Positions 18,286 through 27,549 of a stretch of DNA of 64,000 bases are shown piece by piece. Source of the stretch: Streptomyces venezuelae. GTDB lineage: Bacteria; Actinomycetota; Actinomycetes; Streptomycetales; Streptomycetaceae. Numbering within the stretch: the stretch's first letter is position 1; each line of letters starts with the position of its first letter. Location of the stretch: the NCBI RefSeq assembly GCF_008642375.1, contig NZ_CP029194.1, positions 3,038,001 to 3,102,000 on the forward strand, read 5' to 3'. Under the pieces are notes generated by a model. That model was not told where the DNA came from and did no database searches. It saw only the letters and a program-made list of their open reading frames with translations. A program made the translations under genes and the position numbers.

Positions 18286-18331
18286 CACGCCGAACGCCCG
18301 GCCGGGAATCTCCGGCCGGGCGTTCGGCGTG
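18286..18331. terminator. bidirectional terminator, 20-bp stem
   Basis: A perfect 20-bp inverted repeat (18286-18305 with 18312-18331) with the 6-nt loop GAATCT, lying between two convergent genes: the secreted protein and typA. It should terminate both transcripts. Confidence 0.85.
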
Positions 18332-18396
18332 GACGCTCAGGGCGCCGCCCCTACGGGAGATCCCGCAGAGGCGGCTTCACCGGCTGGTGGGCCGGA

Positions 18397-20298
18397 TCAG
18401 GCGTTCTTGGCGCGGGAGGTCGCACGACCACGCGCGTTCTGGTCGAGGATGACCTTGCGGATACGCACGGCCTCCGGGGTCACCTCGACGCACTCGTCGT
18501 CGCGGCAGAACTCCAGGGACTGCTCCAGGGAGAGCTTCCGCGGCGGGACGATCGCCTCGAAGGAGTCGGCCGAGGAGGAGCGCATGTTGGTGAGCTTCTT
18601 CTCCTTGGTGATGTTCACGTCCATGTCGTCGGAGCGGGAGTTCTCGCCGACGATCATGCCCTCGTACACCTCGGTGCCGGGGTCGGTGAACAGGACGCCG
18701 CGCTCCTGGAGGTTCGTCATCGCGAAGGCGGTGACGGCACCGGCGCGGTCGGCGACCAGCGAACCGTTGTTACGGGTCGTCAGCGTGCCGAACCAGGGCT
18801 CGTGACCCTCGTGGATCGAGTGGGCGATGCCCGTACCGCGGGTGTTGGTCAGGAACTCCGTACGGAAGCCGATGAGGCCACGGGACGGAACGACGAACTC
18901 CATGCGGACCCAGCCGGAGCCGTGGTTCGACATGTTGTCCATGCGGCCCTTGCGGACGCCCATGAGCTGCGTGACGGCGCCCATGTGCTCCTCGGGGACG
19001 TCGACCGTGAGGCGCTCGACGGGCTCGTGGACCTTGCCGTCGACGAGCTTGGTGACGACCTGCGGCTTGCCGATGGTCAGCTCGAAGCCCTCGCGGCGCA
19101 TCTGCTCGACCAGGATGGCGAGCGCGAGCTCACCACGGCCCTGGACCTCCCAGGCGTCCGGGCGCTCGGTGTCGAGGACGCGGAGCGAGACGTTACCGAT
19201 CAGCTCGCGGTCCAGACGGTCCTTGACCTGGCGGGCGGTGACCTTGCGGTTCTTGACCGCGGCCTTGGCGTCCGCGCCCTTGCCCGTGCCACCGCGGCCG
19301 ACGAGCGGCGAGGTGTTGGTGCCGATGGTCATGGAGATGGCCGGCTGGTCGACCGTGATCAGCGGAAGCGCGATCGGGTTCTCCGGGTCGGCCAGGGTCT
19401 CGCCGATCATGATGTCGGGGATGCCGGCGACGGCGCAGATGTCACCGGGGCCCGCGACCTCGGCCGGCTTGCGGGTGAGCGCCTCGGTCATCATCAGCTC
19501 GGTGATGCGGACGTTGGAGATCGTGCCGTCACGCTTGATCCACGCGACCGTCTGGCCCTTGCGCAGCTCGCCCTGCTCGACGCGGAGGAGCGCGATACGG
19601 CCGAGGAAGTTGTCGGCGTCCAGGTTGGTGACGTGGGCCTGGAGCGGCGCCTCCTCGTCGTACACCGGGGCCGGGACGTGCTCCAGGATCGCGGAGAAGA
19701 ACGGCTCCAGGTTGTCGCTGTCCGCGGGAACGGTACCGTTCTCCGGCTTGGTCAGCGAGGCGATGCCGTCACGGCCGCAGGCGTAGACGATCGGGAACTC
19801 GATCTGGTCCTCGTCCGCGTCCAGGTCGAGGAAGAGGTCGTAGGTCTCGTTGACGACCTCGTCGATCCGGGAGTCCGGGCGGTCCGTCTTGTTGATGCAG
19901 AGGATGACGGGCTTGCGCTGCTGGAGCGCCTTGCGCAGCACGAAGCGGGTCTGCGGGAGCGGACCCTCGGAGGCGTCCACGAGGAGGACGACCGCGTCGA
20001 CCATCGACAGACCGCGCTCGACCTCGCCACCGAAGTCGGCGTGGCCGGGGGTGTCGATGATGTTGATCGTGATCGGGGCCCCGCCGTCCTTGGGGTGATA
20101 CTTCACCGCCGTGTTCTTGGCGAGGATCGTGATGCCCTTCTCACGCTCCAGGTCGTTCGAGTCCATCATGCGGTCGTCGAGCTGCTGGTGGGCGGCGAAG
20201 GCACCGGCCTGCTTGAGCATGGCGTCGACGATGGTCGTCTTGCCATGGTCGACGTGGGCGACGATGGCGACGTTACGGATGTCGTGGCGCGTGGGCAT
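18397..20298 (-). CDS. typA: TypA/BipA ribosome-associated GTPase
   Basis: Translational GTPase of 633 residues. The P-loop AHVDHGKT is at 14-21, followed by switch II in DTPGHADF and NKTD in [11 protein letters not shown]. The EF-G-like domains III and V and the BipA-specific C-terminus (LRIRKVILD region) follow. It binds the ribosome at the elongation-factor site and helps 50S assembly and stress adaptation. Length is normal. It is transcribed alone on the minus strand, with the strong terminator 66 bp after its stop. Confidence 0.96.
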   Translation of the reverse strand: MPTRHDIRNVAIVAHVDHGKTTIVDAMLKQAGAFAAHQQLDDRMMDSNDLEREKGITILAKNTAVKYHPKDGGAPITINIIDTPGHADFGGEVERGLSMVDAVVLLVDASEGPLPQTRFVLRKALQQRKPVILCINKTDRPDSRIDEVVNETYDLFLDLDADEDQIEFPIVYACGRDGIASLTKPENGTVPADSDNLEPFFSAILEHVPAPVYDEEAPLQAHVTNLDADNFLGRIALLRVEQGELRKGQTVAWIKRDGTISNVRITELMMTEALTRKPAEVAGPGDICAVAGIPDIMIGETLADPENPIALPLITVDQPAISMTIGTNTSPLVGRGGTGKGADAKAAVKNRKVTARQVKDRLDRELIGNVSLRVLDTERPDAWEVQGRGELALAILVEQMRREGFELTIGKPQVVTKLVDGKVHEPVERLTVDVPEEHMGAVTQLMGVRKGRMDNMSNHGSGWVRMEFVVPSRGLIGFRTEFLTNTRGTGIAHSIHEGHEPWFGTLTTRNNGSLVADRAGAVTAFAMTNLQERGVLFTDPGTEVYEGMIVGENSRSDDMDVNITKEKKLTNMRSSSADSFEAIVPPRKLSLEQSLEFCRDDECVEVTPEAVRIRKVILDQNARGRATSRAKNA

Positions 20299-20453
20299 GG
20301 GTGCTTGCGCTTCTCTCGGATCGTGGGATGCGGCGTCAATTCCTCTTACGCCCGCCGGGCGGACGCGCCACGGCTATGTCCTATGGTACGGGGCAGCCGC
20401 GCAAGGGGCTTCCCCGCCCGGATCCGAGAGGGTCTACTGGGAACTTTCGGTGT

Positions 20454-20485
20454 GTGCCCGGTGGCGTGGGGGACGCCCCGGGCAC
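20454..20485 (-). other. two-part hairpin upstream of typA
   Basis: Outer 8-bp arms (20454-20461 and 20478-20485) enclose an inner 5-bp stem GGCGT/ACGCC with a G-rich loop. It lies about 155 bp before the typA start codon. It could be a second-stage terminator for the lipoprotein gene or a structured typA leader; the sequence does not decide. Confidence 0.4.
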
Positions 20486-20531
20486 CTCGGTAGGACAGTG
20501 GACTGGCCGGGTCACGCGGCCGACGCGATCC

Positions 20532-20556
20532 TGCCCGCCGGGATCACCGGCGGGCA
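20532..20556 (-). terminator. terminator of LpqW-like lipoprotein gene
   Basis: TGCCCGCCGG and its complement form a perfect 10-bp stem with the 5-nt loop GATCA, 57 bp after the lipoprotein stop codon. Confidence 0.72.
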
Positions 20557-20612
20557 AGGAAATTGAGCTGCTTCTGAGGTTGTGACCAGCGGTTTCGGTG
20601 CCTTTGGAGCTT

Positions 20613-23030
20613 TCAGCGGTTTCGCTCTGCTCCGTTGGAGGATTCGGGCTTCTTGAAGCCGATGTCCTCGTAGCGGGGTGCGGCGAGGCCCCAGGCTCCC
20701 GCGTTCACGATCTCCGCCTTCGCCGCGACGAGCTGCGGACGCTGGTAGAGCGGGATGGAACCGGCCGCGGCCCAGATCCGGGCGTCGGCCTGGCGGACGA
20801 GCTCGCGGGCCTCCTCCTCGTCGAGCGTCCCGGCCGCCTGGTCGAAGAGCTGGTCGATGCGGTCGGTGCCGACCCGCGAGTAGTTCTGCTCGACGAGCAG
20901 CGAGCCGTCCGAGGCGGGCTCGGGCTTGGCGAAGATGGGCCGGGCGTCGGTCGCCGGGAAGGCGGAGGCCGGCCAGGAGTAGAGCGCCAGGTCGTATTCG
21001 CCCGCGGCGACGTGGTCCTTGAAGAAGCTGTCGTCCGCGACCTTGGTGACCTGCGTACGGATCCCCACCGCGTCGAGCATCCGGACGATCCGGTCGCCGA
21101 CGGCGCGCAGCGACTCCGAGCCGGGCCCGGAGGGCAGGACGAAGCGGAGGCTGAGCGCCTTGCCGTCCTTGCCGAGGACCTGGGACGCCTCGGGCGCGGT
21201 GACGGGGGCCGCGGTGCCGCGCGGGGCGTAGGCCCCGGCCACTCCCCGGTCCGGCTTGGTGACCGAGTGGGCGGCGCGGCCGGGTCCCGTGCCGGTGTCG
21301 AGCGCCTCGGCGCGGGCGAGGAGCGCGGCGCTCTGGCGGGCGGCGGCGGGGGCCGGGGCGAGGATGTCGGTGCCGTTCTCGGGGCCGGCGGCGCCGATGA
21401 CGGGGGCGGGGAGGGCCTTGCGGGCGCCCGGCTTGTCGTCGCCGACGATGTAGAGGCCCTCGTCGGACGCGGTGTCCGCCTTCTTCTTGGCGTCGGTGGA
21501 GGAGGTGTCGGCCTTCGCGCCGGACTGCCCCTTCTCCTTCTCCTTCCCCTTGCTCTCCTTGTTCCCCTTCTTGTCCTTCTCCGCCTCGCTCCCGGCCTCG
21601 GCACCGTCCTTCGCGCCGGCCGGCTTCTTGACCGCCCCGCCCGGGACCCAGCCCGCGTCGGCGAGGAGTGCCCGCGCCTCCTTGGTGTCCTGGTCGCCGA
21701 GCGCGTCGCTGCTGTCCGCGTACGCCGCCTGCCCGGCGAGGGCCAGGTGGCTGCCGGGGGGCGTCGCCGGGAGGCCGAGGGGCTTGAGTACGGATTCGGC
21801 CAGTTCCTGGCGGTCGATGGCGCGGGCCACGGCCCGGCGTACCCGCTCGTCGGCGAGCGCGCCGGACTCGCCGTTCAGCGACAGCTGGGTGTAGGCGGGC
21901 TCCAGGGACTTGCGGACGACGAAGCCGGCGAGGACGTCCTGCTCCTTCGCGTACCGGGTGACGGCCTGCTGGTTCTTCTGGCGGGCGGCCTGGACCTCCT
22001 CCGCCTTCTCCTCGTCGGAGCCGTGGGCGAGGGCCCAGGACTTCAGGGCCTTGGAGGGGGTGATCGCCGAGCCGGGGCCGTGGGCGAGGGCCGCCTGCGC
22101 GCCGTTCCTGCCCGCGCGTGCGTCCTTGAGCGCGAGGGCGATCCGCTCGGCCGTGGAGCGGTCGATCTCGGCCAGGTCGAGCTTGCCCGCGGCGAGGGCG
22201 GTGGCCCGGTCGGCGCGGGGGACGGCCTTGAGGACGAGGCTGTCGAGCTTGGCGGACTGACCCCACCAGCGGGGGTTGCGGGCCAGGGTGACGTCGCCGC
22301 TCTTGCGGTCGATCGTCTTCAGCAGAAACGGTCCTGCAGTGGCTTTGAGGGTGGTGCGCGCCCCGTCGTTGAAGGAGTTCGGGGACCCCATGACCTGCTT
22401 GGGGTAGAGCGGGGTGAAGAGGGACTTCCAGTCGGCGTAGGGCTTGGAGAAGGTGACCCGTACCTCCAGGTCGTCCTTGCCCCGCTCGATCTTCTCGATC
22501 CGCTCGTAGCCGGAGTTGCGGGCGGTCCAGTACGCGGTGTCGCGGCCGCTCAGCGCCCGCCACTGGGCCACGAAGTCGGGGGCCCCGATCTCGCGCCCGT
22601 CGCTCCACACCGCCTGCTGGTGCAGCTTGTAGAGGACGACCTGCTTGGGCTCGGTCTCGACGACCTGCGCGGACTCCAGGTAGTCCGGGTTCAGCTGCGG
22701 CCGGCCCCGCCCGTCGAGCGTGTAGAGGGAGGGGAGCACGGCCCCGGCGATGCGGGCCGTGGTGCCGTCGGCGTCGGCCTGGAAGGTGTTCAGGGTGGTG
22801 GGCAGCGCGTCGACGGCCCAGCGGAGGGTGCCCCCGTCGGCCACCTTGTCGCGTGCCGCGGGGGCGTTGTCCTGCGCGGCGGCCGGGGCCTCGTCGGCCC
22901 CGTCGGAGCTGCAGCCGGCGAGCACGGTGACGGCGAGGACCGCACTGGTGAGGGTGGCGACGGAGCGGAGCGTGCGGGAGCGGGGGCTCCTGGAGCATGT
23001 CCTCCCGCGAGGGGCGCCGAACTGGGACAT
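20613..23030 (-). CDS. large SBP family 5 lipoprotein (LpqW-like)
   Basis: Predicted lipoprotein of 805 residues with lipobox VLAGC and the acylated cysteine at 40, then an SBP_bac_5-type domain (LRWAVDALPTTLNTFQAD near the start; YSWPASAF and LFDQAAG near the end). About 165 residues in the middle (roughly 455-620) interrupt the fold: a Lys/Glu/Gly-rich low-complexity stretch, then an Ala/Pro-rich one. The family is much longer than ordinary peptide-binding proteins and resembles mycobacterial LpqW, a modulator of mannolipid synthesis, more than a transport receptor. No permease or ATPase gene is adjacent, so a transport role is doubtful. It is divergent from the coiled-coil/Sdh genes. Confidence 0.8.
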   Translation of the reverse strand: MSQFGAPRGRTCSRSPRSRTLRSVATLTSAVLAVTVLAGCSSDGADEAPAAAQDNAPAARDKVADGGTLRWAVDALPTTLNTFQADADGTTARIAGAVLPSLYTLDGRGRPQLNPDYLESAQVVETEPKQVVLYKLHQQAVWSDGREIGAPDFVAQWRALSGRDTAYWTARNSGYERIEKIERGKDDLEVRVTFSKPYADWKSLFTPLYPKQVMGSPNSFNDGARTTLKATAGPFLLKTIDRKSGDVTLARNPRWWGQSAKLDSLVLKAVPRADRATALAAGKLDLAEIDRSTAERIALALKDARAGRNGAQAALAHGPGSAITPSKALKSWALAHGSDEEKAEEVQAARQKNQQAVTRYAKEQDVLAGFVVRKSLEPAYTQLSLNGESGALADERVRRAVARAIDRQELAESVLKPLGLPATPPGSHLALAGQAAYADSSDALGDQDTKEARALLADAGWVPGGAVKKPAGAKDGAEAGSEAEKDKKGNKESKGKEKEKGQSGAKADTSSTDAKKKADTASDEGLYIVGDDKPGARKALPAPVIGAAGPENGTDILAPAPAAARQSAALLARAEALDTGTGPGRAAHSVTKPDRGVAGAYAPRGTAAPVTAPEASQVLGKDGKALSLRFVLPSGPGSESLRAVGDRIVRMLDAVGIRTQVTKVADDSFFKDHVAAGEYDLALYSWPASAFPATDARPIFAKPEPASDGSLLVEQNYSRVGTDRIDQLFDQAAGTLDEEEARELVRQADARIWAAAGSIPLYQRPQLVAAKAEIVNAGAWGLAAPRYEDIGFKKPESSNGAERNR

Positions 23031-23280
23031 GACTTGTACCCCTTCGTCCAGATTTATTCCATTTGGAGATGATCAGACCTATTGCTCATACACTGAAAAG
23101 GACGGAGCGGATCCGGCCACGGCGACACGGCGGCACGTCCGGGAAACCCCACTCGTGCGGCCCAACCCGCCGGAGACCGGGGCGCTCCGGACGAGTGGAA
23201 TCACGTACGCACGGCTTCACAAGCGGGATGTGACGCGCGACACTCGCGTGTGACCCGCGCTCGCGGAAGTGAGGGCAACC

Positions 23281-23508
23281 ATGTCCGTTCAGGACGATCT
23301 GGCGGCCGTCAAGCGTCGCCTGCAAGACCTGGAGAGCACGGTCGAAGAGCTGGAACGCCGCGTCGGGACGGAGCGGGGCGCGCCCCGGCCGCCGTCCGGG
23401 GACCGCTCCGAGAGCCTGGTGACCATCCCCGACACCCCGTACGACTCCGGGCTGTGGACGGACACCGACGACGAGGGACTGGGAGCACGCGACCGCCACG
23501 CGCCGTAG
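23281..23508 (+). CDS. small coiled-coil protein upstream of sdh operon
   Basis: A 75-residue acidic protein with ribosome site GAGGG before ATG 23281. Residues about 2-32 (DDLAAVKRRLQDLESTVEELERRVG) form a leucine-heptad coiled coil, followed by a disordered Pro/Asp-rich tail. The stop codon is 16 bp before the succinate dehydrogenase anchor gene, so it is probably the first gene of that operon. No domain recognised. An assembly or oligomerisation role is possible but unproven. Confidence 0.72.
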   Translation: MSVQDDLAAVKRRLQDLESTVEELERRVGTERGAPRPPSGDRSESLVTIPDTPYDSGLWTDTDDEGLGARDRHAP

Positions 23509-23524
23509 AGCCGAGGAGGCCCTG

Positions 23525-24355
23525 TTGGCCACAGGTACAGAACCCCCGACGAGCCACAGATCTGCGACGGGGGTGCGCTCCCCGGGGCGCGCCGCCATCG
23601 CCGCCCGCCATCTACGGACCGACCGGTGGTGGCTCTCGCCGGCCGCCACCGCCGCCGGACTGCTCGCCTTCGTCGCGTACTCGACCTGGCGGGCCTTCGC
23701 CGCCGCCGACTACTACGCGGCCCCCTACGTCTCGCCGTTCTACTCGCCCTGTCTGGCGTCGAACTGCGTCCCCATGAAGGGCGGGCCGAACTGGGAGATC
23801 TTCGGCAGCTGGTGGGGCCTCTCCCCCGCCCTGCTGATCCTGATCTTCCCGCTCGGCTTCCGGCTGACCTGCTACTACTACCGCAAGGCGTACTACCGGG
23901 GCTTCTGGGCGTCTCCCCCGGCCTGCGCGGTCGCCGAGCCGCACCGGACGTACACGGGCGAGACCCGCTTCCCGCTGCTCCTGCAGAACCTCCACCGGTA
24001 CTTCTTCTACGCGGCGGTGCCGGTCGCCGGCATCCTCACGTACGACACCGTGCTGACCTTCCGCGACGCCTCGTACGCCTGGGGGCACGCCGGGCTCGGG
24101 ACGCTGATCTTCCTCGTGAACATCGCGCTCATCTGGGCGTACACCCTGTCCTGCCACTCCTGCCGGCACGTCGTCGGCGGCCGGCTGCGGCACTTCTCGA
24201 AGCACCCCGTCCGCTACCGGCTGTGGACCTGGACCGGACGGCTGAACCGGCGGCACATGCAGCTCGCGTGGGCCTCGCTGATCAGCGTCGCCGTGTGTGA
24301 CCTGTACGTGTACCTGCTCGCGACCGGCACCTTCGACGACCCGAGGTTCTTCTGA
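23525..24355 (+). CDS. succinate dehydrogenase membrane anchor, Sdh1-like cytochrome b subunit
   Basis: Membrane subunit of 276 residues starting at TTG 23525, which is preceded by GAGGAGG. About five transmembrane helices (starting near 39, 92, 157, 188 and 245). Conserved-looking histidines (HRYFFYAAVPVAG, WGHAGLG, CHSCRHVVGG) could ligate heme. The layout, a single five-helix anchor followed by flavoprotein then iron-sulfur genes, matches the mycobacterial Sdh1 type rather than the SdhC/SdhD pair. It passes electrons to menaquinone. The next gene starts 17 bp downstream. Confidence 0.8.
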   Translation: MATGTEPPTSHRSATGVRSPGRAAIAARHLRTDRWWLSPAATAAGLLAFVAYSTWRAFAAADYYAAPYVSPFYSPCLASNCVPMKGGPNWEIFGSWWGLSPALLILIFPLGFRLTCYYYRKAYYRGFWASPPACAVAEPHRTYTGETRFPLLLQNLHRYFFYAAVPVAGILTYDTVLTFRDASYAWGHAGLGTLIFLVNIALIWAYTLSCHSCRHVVGGRLRHFSKHPVRYRLWTWTGRLNRRHMQLAWASLISVAVCDLYVYLLATGTFDDPRFF

Positions 24356-24372
24356 CGTGAGGTTCTTCTGAG

Positions 24373-26268
24373 ATGGCAGTGGTGGAACGACAGCAGTGGG
24401 ACGTGGTCGTGGTCGGGGCCGGCGGGGCCGGGCTGCGGGCCGCGATCGAGGCGCGCCGGGCGGGCGCCCGTACCGCCGTGATCTGCAAATCCCTCTTCGG
24501 CAAGGCCCACACCGTCATGGCCGAGGGCGGAATCGCCGCCTCCATGGCCAACGCCAACGAGCACGACGACTGGAAGACGCACTTCCGCGACACCATGCGC
24601 GGCGGGAAGTTCCTCAACCAGTGGCGGATGGCCGAGCTGCACGCCCAGGAGGCTCCGGACCGGGTCTGGGAGCTGGAGACCTGGGGCGCGCTCTTCGACC
24701 GGACCGCGGACGGCCGGATCTCGCAGCGCAACTTCGGCGGGCACGAGTACCCGCGGCTCGCGCACGTCGGCGACCGGACCGGCCTCGAACTCATCCGGAC
24801 CCTCCAGCAGCGGATCGTCGGCCTCCAGCAGGAGGACCACCGCGAGACCGGCGACCACGAGGCGCGGCTGAAGGTCTTCCAGGAGTTCACCGTCACCCGG
24901 ATCCTGAAGGGCGCGGACGGCCAGGTCGCCGGGGTCTTCTGCTACGAGCGCGAGAGCGGCCGCTTCCTCGTCCTGGAGGCGCCCTCGGTCGTCCTCGCGA
25001 CCGGCGGCATCGGCAAGTCCTTCAAGGTGACCTCGAACTCCTGGGAGTACACGGGCGACGGCCACGCGCTGGCCCTGCTCGCGGGCGCGCCGCTGGTGAA
25101 CATGGAGTTCGTGCAGTTCCATCCGACGGGGATGGTCTGGCCGCCGTCGGTGAAGGGGATCCTCGTCACCGAGTCCGTACGCGGCGACGGCGGGGTGCTG
25201 CGGAACTCCGAGGGCCGGCGGTTCATGTTCGACTACGTCCCCGACGTCTTCAAGGAGAAGTACGCGCAGACGGAGGAGGAGGGCGACCGCTGGTACGAGG
25301 ACCCGGACAACAACCGGCGCCCGCCCGAGCTGCTGCCCCGTGACGAGGTGGCGCGGGCCATCAACTCCGAGGTGAAGGCGGGCCGCGGCTCGCCGCACGG
25401 CGGGGTGTTCCTCGACGTGTCGACGCGGATGCCGGCCGAGGTGATCCGGCGGCGGCTGCCCTCGATGTACCACCAGTTCAAGGAGCTGGCCGATGTCGAC
25501 ATCACGGCGGAGGCCATGGAGGTCGGGCCGACCTGCCACTACGTGATGGGCGGTGTGGCGGTCGACTCCGAGACGGCGGCCACGGTCGGCGTGCCGGGGC
25601 TCTTCGCGGCCGGCGAGGTGGCGGGCGGCATGCACGGCTCCAACCGGCTCGGCGGCAACTCGCTCTCCGACCTGCTCGTCTTCGGCCGGCGGGCCGGGCT
25701 CTACGCGGCGCAGTACGCGGTGTCCGGGGCCGGCTCCAGTGTCGTGGCGGACGACATCGAGGCCGCGGCGGCGGAGGCCCTCGCGCCGTTCGGCGGGCCG
25801 TCGGGCGGCACGCCGGAGAACCCGTACACCCTCCACCAGGAGCTCCAGCAGACGATGAACGACCTCGTCGGGATCATCAGGCGGGAGGGCGAGATGGCCG
25901 AGGCCCTGGAGCGGATCGCCGCCCTGCGGGAGCGGGCACGGCGGATCGCCGTCGAGGGGCACCGGCAGTTCAATCCGGGCTGGCACCTCGCCCTCGACCT
26001 GCGGAACATGCTCCTCGTCGGCGAGTGCGTGGCCCGGGCCGCCCTGGAGCGCACCGAGTCCCGGGGCGGGCACACCCGGGAGGACCACCCCGCGATGGTG
26101 CGGGAGTGGCGCCCGGTGAACCTGCTGTGCCACGCCGAGGGCGAGGGCATCGGGCTCGAACGCGTCCGCACCGAGCCGATCCGGGCGGACCTGCTCGCCC
26201 TCTTCGAGCAGGAGGAGCTGGCGAAGTACCTCGCGGACGCGGAGCTGGAAGGGGAGCTGGGCCGATGA
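24373..26268 (+). CDS. sdhA: succinate dehydrogenase/fumarate reductase flavoprotein
   Basis: FAD-binding catalytic subunit of 631 residues. The Rossmann motif VVVGAGGAGLRAAIEA begins near residue 12. HTVMAEGGIAAS contains the histidine expected to hold FAD covalently. PTCHYVMGGVAVDSE and GSNRLGGNSLSDLLVFGRRAG are characteristic of the family. It oxidises succinate to fumarate (or the reverse) on the cytoplasmic face. Its stop overlaps the start of the iron-sulfur subunit gene (ATGA). This is the Sdh1-like form; a second SDH is expected elsewhere in the genome. Confidence 0.94.
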   Translation: MAVVERQQWDVVVVGAGGAGLRAAIEARRAGARTAVICKSLFGKAHTVMAEGGIAASMANANEHDDWKTHFRDTMRGGKFLNQWRMAELHAQEAPDRVWELETWGALFDRTADGRISQRNFGGHEYPRLAHVGDRTGLELIRTLQQRIVGLQQEDHRETGDHEARLKVFQEFTVTRILKGADGQVAGVFCYERESGRFLVLEAPSVVLATGGIGKSFKVTSNSWEYTGDGHALALLAGAPLVNMEFVQFHPTGMVWPPSVKGILVTESVRGDGGVLRNSEGRRFMFDYVPDVFKEKYAQTEEEGDRWYEDPDNNRRPPELLPRDEVARAINSEVKAGRGSPHGGVFLDVSTRMPAEVIRRRLPSMYHQFKELADVDITAEAMEVGPTCHYVMGGVAVDSETAATVGVPGLFAAGEVAGGMHGSNRLGGNSLSDLLVFGRRAGLYAAQYAVSGAGSSVVADDIEAAAAEALAPFGGPSGGTPENPYTLHQELQQTMNDLVGIIRREGEMAEALERIAALRERARRIAVEGHRQFNPGWHLALDLRNMLLVGECVARAALERTESRGGHTREDHPAMVREWRPVNLLCHAEGEGIGLERVRTEPIRADLLALFEQEELAKYLADAELEGELGR

Positions 26269-27041
26269 GTACGAGTACGTACGACGCGCGGTTCCGGGTG
26301 TGGCGGGGCGACACCGACGGCGGCGGACTGACCGACTACACGGTCGAGGTGCACGACGGGGAGGTCGTCCTCGACGTCGTCCACCGCCTCCAGGCCACCC
26401 AGGCGCCGGACCTCGCCGTGCGCTGGAACTGCAAGGCGGGCAAGTGCGGTTCGTGCTCGGCCGAGATCAACGGCCGGCCCCGGCTGCTCTGCATGACCCG
26501 GATGTCGGTCTTCGCTCGGGACGAGGTGATCACCGTGACCCCGATGCGTGCCTTCCCGATCGTCCGCGACCTGGTCACGGACGTCTCCTTCAACTACACG
26601 AAGGCGCGGGAGATCCCGGCCTTCGTGCCGCCGCCCGGGGTCGGGCCCGGCGAGTACCGGATGCGGCAGGAGGACGTGGACCGCTCACAGGAGTTCAGGA
26701 AGTGCATCGAGTGCTTCCTGTGCCAGGACACCTGCCACGTGGTGCGTGACCACGAGGAGAACAAGGAGGCCTTCGCCGGGCCCCGCTTCCTCATGCGGGT
26801 CGCGGAGCTCGACATGCACCCGCTGGACGCGGCGGAGGAAGCGGGCATCGACCGGCGGCGGAGCGCGCAGGAGGAGCACGGGCTCGGCTACTGCAACATC
26901 ACCAAGTGCTGCACGGAGGTGTGTCCGGAGTCCATCCGGATCACCGACAACGCGCTGATCCCGCTGAAGGAGCGGGTCGTGGACCGGAAGTACGACCCGC
27001 TGGTGTGGCTGGGCAACACGATCAGGCGGCGAAGGCCCTGA
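26265..27041 (+). CDS. sdhB: succinate dehydrogenase/fumarate reductase iron-sulfur subunit
   Basis: Iron-sulfur subunit of 258 residues, beginning at the ATG that overlaps the sdhA stop. Cysteines 56, 61, 64 and 76 (NCKAGKCGSC...LLC) bind the [2Fe-2S] cluster. CIECFLCQDTC and the later CNITKCCTEVCP supply the [4Fe-4S] and [3Fe-4S] ligands. It carries electrons from FAD to the quinone site in the anchor. It ends the operon. Confidence 0.94.
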   Translation: MSTSTYDARFRVWRGDTDGGGLTDYTVEVHDGEVVLDVVHRLQATQAPDLAVRWNCKAGKCGSCSAEINGRPRLLCMTRMSVFARDEVITVTPMRAFPIVRDLVTDVSFNYTKAREIPAFVPPPGVGPGEYRMRQEDVDRSQEFRKCIECFLCQDTCHVVRDHEENKEAFAGPRFLMRVAELDMHPLDAAEEAGIDRRRSAQEEHGLGYCNITKCCTEVCPESIRITDNALIPLKERVVDRKYDPLVWLGNTIRRRRP

Positions 27042-27043
27042 CG

Positions 27044-27461
27044 TCAGGCCACCGCGCCCGCGCTCCATCGGCCGAGTACGGGTTCGGCGAGGGTGCGGGC
27101 GGGGCGGCACAGCGTCTGGCCGTGGCGCGTGAACAGCTCGTCGCGCGAGTCGAAGGCTGCACGAGCCGCGGCCGAGCCGCAGCGTCCGGGACACGCGGCG
27201 CCGGTCCTCCACGGAGTACACCGGCCTGACGGTCGGGACGATGATCCCGTGGGCCGTCCGGAGCCGGTCGCGCGCCGTGACCGCGCCCCGCTCGTCCGCC
27301 TCCCGGAGGACCCTCGCCACGAAGGCGACGACCCGCGGGTGCTCCAGGTCCAGGATCGGCGTGGGCCGGGTGGACCCGGTGGACCCGGTGGACTCTGGCG
27401 TGAGGCCGGGGCCCCTGCCCGCACCGGCGGTCCTGACGGGCATCAGCAGGCGGCTGGTCAT
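27044..27461 (-). pseudogene. degraded transglutaminase-like gene (internal deletion/frameshift)
   Basis: An ATG at 27461 with a good ribosome site (GGGGGGAG) opens a frame reading MTSRLLMPVRT..., then a helix-rich segment (HPRVVAFVARVLREADERGA) and VYSVEDRRRVSRTLRLGRGSCSLRLA. The last part resembles the region around the nucleophilic cysteine of bacterial transglutaminase-like proteins. Near 27155 the coherent sequence jumps to another frame, giving FDSRDELFTRHGQTLCRPARTLAEPVLGRWSAG to a stop at 27044. The central fold with the remaining catalytic residues is missing. I infer a deletion with a frame change. The parent family is my judgement from the motif. Confidence 0.6.
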
Positions 27462-27549
27462 GACGCACTCCCCCCTGGGCGCGGCCGCACAACGGGCCGA
27501 CGGCCTCATCCTCCTCCTCGGGGAGGCGCCGTGCGCGCCCGGGGGCGGG

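Larger units (their letters stand above)
20299..20612. other. typA upstream region with two hairpins
   Basis: A 314-bp gap between typA and the preceding lipoprotein gene, both on the minus strand. It contains the lipoprotein terminator at 20532-20556, a second hairpin at 20454-20485 and presumably the typA promoter. The frames crossing it have no ribosome site and no recognisable product. Confidence 0.6.
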
